A stretch of DNA of 39,105 bases, from contig JARGNI010000047.1 of the NCBI GenBank assembly GCA_029213195.1, forward strand, positions 1 through 39,105, read 5' to 3'. The stretch's first letter is position 1. Every line of letters starts with the position of its first letter. The stretch is from Verrucomicrobiales bacterium. Lineage in GTDB: Bacteria > Verrucomicrobiota > Verrucomicrobiia > Verrucomicrobiales > DEV007. The position numbers were made by a program, and so were the translations under genes. Shown here piece by piece: positions 33,304 to 39,105 of the stretch. The notes under the pieces are model-generated. The model had not been told where the DNA came from and ran no database searches. It saw nothing but the letters and a program-made list of their open reading frames with translations.

Positions 33304-34836
33304 ATGTCGTCGGCACCCAATTCAATCAAATTTTCAGAGATTGAGGAAAAGATCTACGAAGCCACCAAGTTTCGAAGCGCCCACCATCGTCCAGGAATGG
33401 ATTGGTTGAATCCGATCGAGGAGGTCAACCGGGTCACGACGCCTTCGCATGACGGTCTCCTCGTGGGGCCGGCCGACCATTACAATCTCGGGAATCTTCT
33501 GCGGCCTCACGTGCTCACTCGAGTCATCAACTTTTCCAAGTTTCGATGTGCGGGAATCGTAAGCCAGGACCTCACTGCTCTTGGTGGGCATGCCGTTCGC
33601 AACTACGGAGAATCGGCCTTGGAAATGAGTGGCTCGCAGTTGAATCTGGTCCACTTCGGGGGAGACATCCTGACCCAGAATCTCCTCGAGGGATACGAAG
33701 CCGCCATCCCGGAGGAAGATCGAGATCGCCTCGAAAGCCTGAAGGAAATCAGCGGTAAGGAGAAAGTCACCGATTTTGTCCGCAAGCGAACCGGGCAGTT
33801 GGAGGATCTCGCGTATGTCCTCGCAAGTGAGGGAGAGTTTCACGGTTCTTCGTCTTCATTCCATTCCATCTCGCTCTCCGATCCGACCTCTCTGGACGAG
33901 GGTATCGAGCAGCGACTCTTTTCTCTTCTCCGCAGCGCGACCTTCGTCGGAATACGGGATGAGGTGGGGGCCAACTACCTCGAAGAAAAGGGGATCTCGG
34001 TAACTCGCATGCCCTGTCCGTTGTCGGTGCTTCCCCAGATCGGGGCTCGGCAGCTTCGCGAATGCCGCGATGAGAAAGCACTCGAAGAGATGCGCAATCG
34101 CTTTCCCAATGGCTGGGTCGCAGTGGAGATTTCGGGGATCCGGGAGGAGGAAGAGGAAAAGTTGCAGGCGGCGCTCACTGCGATGGTGGAACGAGAGCGG
34201 CTCGGTCTGGTTTTCTTTGATGCGAAAAGCGATACGCCTGTTTCCGATTGCGAGCGGCTCCGCCGCTGGGTGGATTCGTTTCCGGAATGGGTCGCAGCTG
34301 CATTTCCCTCTAAAAAGATCTGGGAAGTGGCCTCGTTTCTCCTGCATTCACGGCTCTACTGCGGAAGCGATCTCGACAGCCGCATCATATGTATGTCGGG
34401 TGGTGTCGCGAGAATCAGTTTTCCGGACCAAACCGCTTCGACCCGCAGCTATTGCGAACTCTGGGAGCATGATCACGTTCCCATCGAGTTCGAGGGAGAG
34501 GAAGATTGGGCGGACGCGTTACAGCAAGCTCTCGATGTGGATCTATCCGTCCTGCAACAGCATGCCAATGAGTTGCATGCCCGTTATTTCGAAGCGCTCT
34601 CGAAGTTCTGCGATGCCACAGGTTTGAATCCTCGCGTCACTCCCGCAAGAACCGAAACGGCTCACCAGAGGGCCAGCCAGCAACTGCACCATCTCCACGA
34701 TGAGTGGCTCAGCGACGAGGAGGGATTGCGAACCTTTCGGCGACTCAATCGACGCACCTCCAGGAAGGGGATGCGTGGGTTTGTGAAGGATGCGATCCGC
34801 CGGAAACGCGAACGCAAGTCCGAAGCAAAGGCCTGA
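33304..34836 (+). CDS. Polysaccharide pyruvyl transferase family protein
   Basis: This 510-residue cytosolic protein has the GT-B-like pattern of polysaccharide pyruvyl transferases. GPADHYNLGNLLRPHVL replaces the usual GxxNxGD-type opening. A central block ATFVGIRDEVGANYLEEKGI matches the common RDxxSxxxLxxxGI, and SFLLHSRLYCGSDLDSRIICM matches the SxRLHxxI block. Known members add pyruvate from phosphoenolpyruvate to sugars of exopolysaccharide or wall polymers. It has an added C-terminal region of about 110 residues rich in His/Gln and ending in a strongly basic helix (KDAIRRKRERKSEAKA), which may bind nucleic acid or acidic lipids. No other polysaccharide gene is adjacent. It converges on metG with 53 bases between stops. 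Confidence 0.82.
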   Translation: MSSAPNSIKFSEIEEKIYEATKFRSAHHRPGMDWLNPIEEVNRVTTPSHDGLLVGPADHYNLGNLLRPHVLTRVINFSKFRCAGIVSQDLTALGGHAVRNYGESALEMSGSQLNLVHFGGDILTQNLLEGYEAAIPEEDRDRLESLKEISGKEKVTDFVRKRTGQLEDLAYVLASEGEFHGSSSSFHSISLSDPTSLDEGIEQRLFSLLRSATFVGIRDEVGANYLEEKGISVTRMPCPLSVLPQIGARQLRECRDEKALEEMRNRFPNGWVAVEISGIREEEEEKLQAALTAMVERERLGLVFFDAKSDTPVSDCERLRRWVDSFPEWVAAAFPSKKIWEVASFLLHSRLYCGSDLDSRIICMSGGVARISFPDQTASTRSYCELWEHDHVPIEFEGEEDWADALQQALDVDLSVLQQHANELHARYFEALSKFCDATGLNPRVTPARTETAHQRASQQLHHLHDEWLSDEEGLRTFRRLNRRTSRKGMRGFVKDAIRRKRERKSEAKA

Positions 34837-34889
34837 GACTCGCTTCGGTTTCCTTCACCCGAGGGATTCTCACGGTGGACCAATCGGCT

Positions 34890-36923
34890 TCATCCAACCC
34901 GTTGTCCTGGGGCGGCACCTTCGTCGGGTGAGAGAAGAAAGACGTCTTTTCCTCCCGGTCCCGAGGCGATGATCATGCCCTCGCTGACACCAAATTTCAT
35001 TTTTCGCGGAGCCAGGTTTGCGACCATGACGACGAGTCGTCCGACAAGATCCTCGGGATTGTAGGCGGCCTTGATTCCAGCAAACACGTTGCGGGTTTCG
35101 TCTCCGCCCAGGCTCAGGGTCAATTGGATGAGTTTGCGAGCGTCAGGGACTTCCTTGGCCTCGATGACTCGCACGACGCGGAGGTCGAGCTTCATGAAAT
35201 CATCGAAACTGATTTCGTCTGCGATGGGGCTGGCCTCGAGGGCGTCGGCACTGTCCTCCCAGTTCCCGGGTGTAGCGGCTTCCGGTTCGGGCGCTTCTTC
35301 TTTCGAAGCCTCGATCATGGCTTCGATCTTGGCGGGATCGACCCGTTGCATCATGTGCTTGAACTTGGCGATGGGTTGTCCCACGAGGGGGGCTTTCGCG
35401 AGGTCCCAGGAGTCCAGTTCTTCTCCCAGCAGTTCGCCTGCTTTCCGGGCCAGCTCGGGAAGCACAGGCGCGAGATAGATGACCAGGGTGCGGAACAGGT
35501 TCAGCGCAACGGTGCAGACATCCTGCAGTTCCTGTGCCTTCTCTGGATCTTTCCGCAATTCCCATGGGGCGTTGTTCTCCACATAAGGGTTGGCCTGATC
35601 AGCCAGCTCCATGATCATTCTCATGGCCTTGCTGTAGTCGCCGGCCTCGTAGGCTGCGGCGATCGCATCGCCCTGGGAGGCAAAGGTTTCGAAGAGTCCG
35701 TCGTCCTCGGGATAGACTTCGGAAAGGCCTACCGGCTGGATGAACTTGGCGGTGCGGCTCGCGAGATTGACGACCTTGCCGACGAGATCGCTGTTGATCT
35801 TCGAGACGAATTCTTCCGGGTTCAGATCGAGGTCCTCCACGCGAGAGGAAAGACGGGTCGCGTAGTAGTAACGGAGATAGGAAGGATCGAGGTGTTCCAG
35901 ATAGGTCGATGCCTGGATGAAGGTTCCTCGTGACTTCGACATCTTCTCTCCGTCGACCGTGAGAAAGCCATGGATGTGCACCTTCGTAGGAAGGCTGAAC
36001 CCGGCGGTTTTCAGCATGGCCGGCCAGAACAGGGTGTGGAAATACTGGATGTCTTTTCCGATGAAATGGTGGATCTCGGTTCCGGGGTTCTTCCACCAGT
36101 CGTCGAGTGATTCTCCATGTTCAGAGCACCAGTCCTGGGTTGCCCCAATGTAGCCGATCGGGGCATCGAACCAGACGTACCAGTAGTTGCCGGGAGAATC
36201 CGGGATCTCGAACCCGAAGTAGGGACCAGGACGAGAAATGTCCCAGTCGCGCAGGGGTTCGTTGAGGAAGAAGTTCTTGAGATAGTTGGCACTCTCGGGA
36301 GGAAGCGTCCCCGACTGAGTCCACTCGTCGAGAAAGTCGTGGAGCTTCTCGATCTGGACGAATAGGTGCGTCGCACTGCGAACTTCCGGGGTGGTATTCG
36401 TCAGGGTGCTGACGGGATCGATGAGCTCTGCCGGAGTGTAGGTGGCGTTGCACTTGTCGCAATTGTCTCCGGGCTGGTCAGGTGACTTGCAGACAGGACA
36501 GGTACCGCGAACGAAACGGTCGGCGAGGAACACTCCCTTGGAGACGTCGAACAGTTGATCGATCTCTTGCTCGGTGACCATATCGGCATCGCAAAGGGCC
36601 TTCCAGATTTCATGACAAACTTCCCGATTGCTCTCGCTGTTGGTGCTTCCGAAATGGTCGAACTCGATCCCGAATCCGGCGAAGTCGCGTTGATGCGCCT
36701 CGCTCATTTCCGCGATCAGATCCTCTTCGCTCCGCCCTTCGGCCTGCGCACGAATCGAAATGGCGGTTCCGTGGGTGTCGTCAGCACAGATGTAAAGACA
36801 ACGATTTCCCATCAGCTTCTGAAACCGGACCCAGATGTCGGTCTGGAGATACTCGACGAGGTGGCCGAGATGGATGTGTCCGTTTGCGTAAGGAAGCGCC
36901 GAGGTAACAAGGATTTTTCTCAT
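34890..36923 (-). CDS. metG: Methionyl-tRNA synthetase
   Basis: This 677-residue class I synthetase charges tRNA(Met). The N-terminus has [15 protein letters not shown] with the HIGH box. A zinc knuckle follows ([17 protein letters not shown]), then the KMSKS loop in [11 protein letters not shown] and the alpha-helical anticodon domain ([18 protein letters not shown]). A linker rich in Glu/Ala leads to a C-terminal EMAP/Trbp111-type tRNA-binding domain ([21 protein letters not shown] ... [16 protein letters not shown]), which also drives dimerisation. Length and domain order match the long bacterial MetG1 form with the added tRNA-binding domain. It follows the lipoprotein gene by 130 bases, in which GGAAAAGC (36963-36970) and GCTTTTCC (36987-36994) form an 8-bp hairpin. 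Confidence 0.97.
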   Translation of the reverse strand: MRKILVTSALPYANGHIHLGHLVEYLQTDIWVRFQKLMGNRCLYICADDTHGTAISIRAQAEGRSEEDLIAEMSEAHQRDFAGFGIEFDHFGSTNSESNREVCHEIWKALCDADMVTEQEIDQLFDVSKGVFLADRFVRGTCPVCKSPDQPGDNCDKCNATYTPAELIDPVSTLTNTTPEVRSATHLFVQIEKLHDFLDEWTQSGTLPPESANYLKNFFLNEPLRDWDISRPGPYFGFEIPDSPGNYWYVWFDAPIGYIGATQDWCSEHGESLDDWWKNPGTEIHHFIGKDIQYFHTLFWPAMLKTAGFSLPTKVHIHGFLTVDGEKMSKSRGTFIQASTYLEHLDPSYLRYYYATRLSSRVEDLDLNPEEFVSKINSDLVGKVVNLASRTAKFIQPVGLSEVYPEDDGLFETFASQGDAIAAAYEAGDYSKAMRMIMELADQANPYVENNAPWELRKDPEKAQELQDVCTVALNLFRTLVIYLAPVLPELARKAGELLGEELDSWDLAKAPLVGQPIAKFKHMMQRVDPAKIEAMIEASKEEAPEPEAATPGNWEDSADALEASPIADEISFDDFMKLDLRVVRVIEAKEVPDARKLIQLTLSLGGDETRNVFAGIKAAYNPEDLVGRLVVMVANLAPRKMKFGVSEGMIIASGPGGKDVFLLSPDEGAAPGQRVG

Positions 36924-37053
36924 GGTCGTGAGTCGCGAGGGTAAAGCTCTTTTCGGAGAAGCGGAAAAGCAGCCGTCGAGGACAGGGCTTTTCCGGAGAA
37001 AGAGAGTGATACCGGTCAGCCGGTTCGTCTACCGAAACCTTCTGGGAATCGAA

Positions 37054-37626
37054 TCAACGGTTGGCGCTGGAAGCGGCTTTCTTCTGCTCCCAACGATATC
37101 CGTTGTCGGTTTTGATTTCGACCCACTCGCCGGGGAATGACTTTCTCTGCCAATGGAGCCATTGCTCCTCGCGAATCTCCTCGATCGAGACCTTCTTCTC
37201 GGCGGCCTCCAACTTCATGAGCAGAGCACGATCCTCATTCTCCGCTTCGACCGTTTTGACAACATACTCGCCATATTCTCCCGCGGGTTGATTGCGGATC
37301 TCCAGTTTCCCGAGGTGATTCTCTCCGACGAGCCGATTATTTTTCAGCTCCTGGATCTCGGCCATGCGATTGCGTCTAGAATCCATGGCCGCTCGATAGC
37401 TGGCCTGTCGTTCCGAGGTCTCTTTGTCCACTTTGCCATGTTGATAGACGTGGACATCCATACTGAGGTCGACCTTGATCGGTTCCGGGGTATTCACATC
37501 GACATCGAAGGTCGGCAGGCAGGAAGCCATCAGCATCGCAACCACCATCAGGAGTATGGTGCGAATCCCGTTGTGGATCGTGTCTCCCGAAGGGGAGGCA
37601 TGACTTCTCGTTCTCGATAATGGCAT
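37054..37626 (-). CDS. YnbE-YdbL-like fusion lipoprotein (DUF1318)
   Basis: This 190-residue protein starts with a hydrophobic export signal ending in a lipobox (LMVVAMLMASC), so it should be lipidated and probably reach the outer membrane. Just after the Cys comes PTFDVDVNTPEPIKVDLSMDVHV, which resembles the small lipoprotein YnbE (C-x-PT...PI.IN.NV.I). The remainder resembles YdbL/DUF1318: LKNNRLVGENHLGKLEI, VEAENEDRALLMKLEA, then FPGEWVEIKTDNGYRW. In E. coli ynbE and ydbL are separate genes beside ydbH; here they seem joined. It follows the YdbH-like gene by 37 bases on the same strand. The resemblance is by eye but is supported by the neighbour. YnbE and YdbH together are thought to bridge the periplasm for phospholipid transport. 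Confidence 0.78.
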   Translation of the reverse strand: MPLSRTRSHASPSGDTIHNGIRTILLMVVAMLMASCLPTFDVDVNTPEPIKVDLSMDVHVYQHGKVDKETSERQASYRAAMDSRRNRMAEIQELKNNRLVGENHLGKLEIRNQPAGEYGEYVVKTVEAENEDRALLMKLEAAEKKVSIEEIREEQWLHWQRKSFPGEWVEIKTDNGYRWEQKKAASSANR

Positions 37627-37663
37627 CGTTTCGAATGCGGTCTGTCAGATGAAGGCTCGAAGA

Positions 37664-39105
<1,442 letters not shown>

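Overview
The window is a chromosomal stretch of about 39 kb from a free-living Gram-negative bacterium. It is most likely a member of the Verrucomicrobiota or a close PVC relative. Pointers to this are the Hanks-type kinase with a TPR/coiled-coil tail beside an ECF-like sigma factor, ExbB with its own signal peptide, large exported TPR proteins, a TolB-propeller/M28/PDZ fusion, and a secretin with an N-terminal TPR region. There are outer-membrane functions throughout (TonB/Tol-like motor, secretin, YdbH/YnbE-type lipid transport, LpxH-like phosphoesterase). I saw no transposase, phage gene, CRISPR array or rRNA.

Layout. 1-2653: the 3' part of a Ser/Thr kinase gene, broken by in-frame TAG codons, followed by a sigma factor (2795-3508). 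3947-6004: a rhomboid protease and a 4'-phosphopantetheinyl transferase. 6211-14099: a tightly packed six-gene operon (exbB, two exbD, a TPR/TonB-helix/vWA protein, two exported TPR proteins) closed by a strong terminator at 14106-14140. 14280-15386: a DEAD-box helicase, then a bidirectional terminator and a tRNA-Ser(GCU) on the minus strand. 15759-16977 (minus): a Rieske ferredoxin and gluQRS. 17029-25656 (plus): the M28 fusion peptidase, a secretin, and the two subunits of a 2-oxoacid:ferredoxin oxidoreductase. 25775-27235: a GntP-type permease whose start codon sits in the loop of a terminator-like hairpin. 27939-30720: a GT4 glycosyltransferase, an LpxH-like phosphoesterase and PhoU. 30943-31784 (minus): rplM-rpsI with a readable promoter. 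32000-34836: a small exported protein, a probable NlpC/P60-like exported hydrolase and a polysaccharide pyruvyl transferase family protein. 34890-39105 (minus): metG, a lipoprotein that looks like a YnbE-YdbL fusion, and the 3' part of a YdbH/AsmA-like gene that leaves the window through an (Ala-Pro)n hexanucleotide repeat.

How the genes work together. The most unusual unit is 6211-14099. One ExbB-like channel and two different ExbD-like subunits could use proton flow to drive a protein that has a TolA/TonB-like transmembrane helix (His208) but carries a von Willebrand A domain on its periplasmic side; two large exported TPR proteins follow as likely partners. One ExbB plus two ExbD plus TPR proteins resembles the Myxococcus Agl-Glt motor more than classical TonB or Tol-Pal. 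This is inference from gene content and order. The second envelope theme is the YdbH/YnbE-YdbL pair at the right end. Housekeeping genes (rplM, rpsI, metG, gluQRS, tRNA-Ser) show that this is core chromosome rather than an island.
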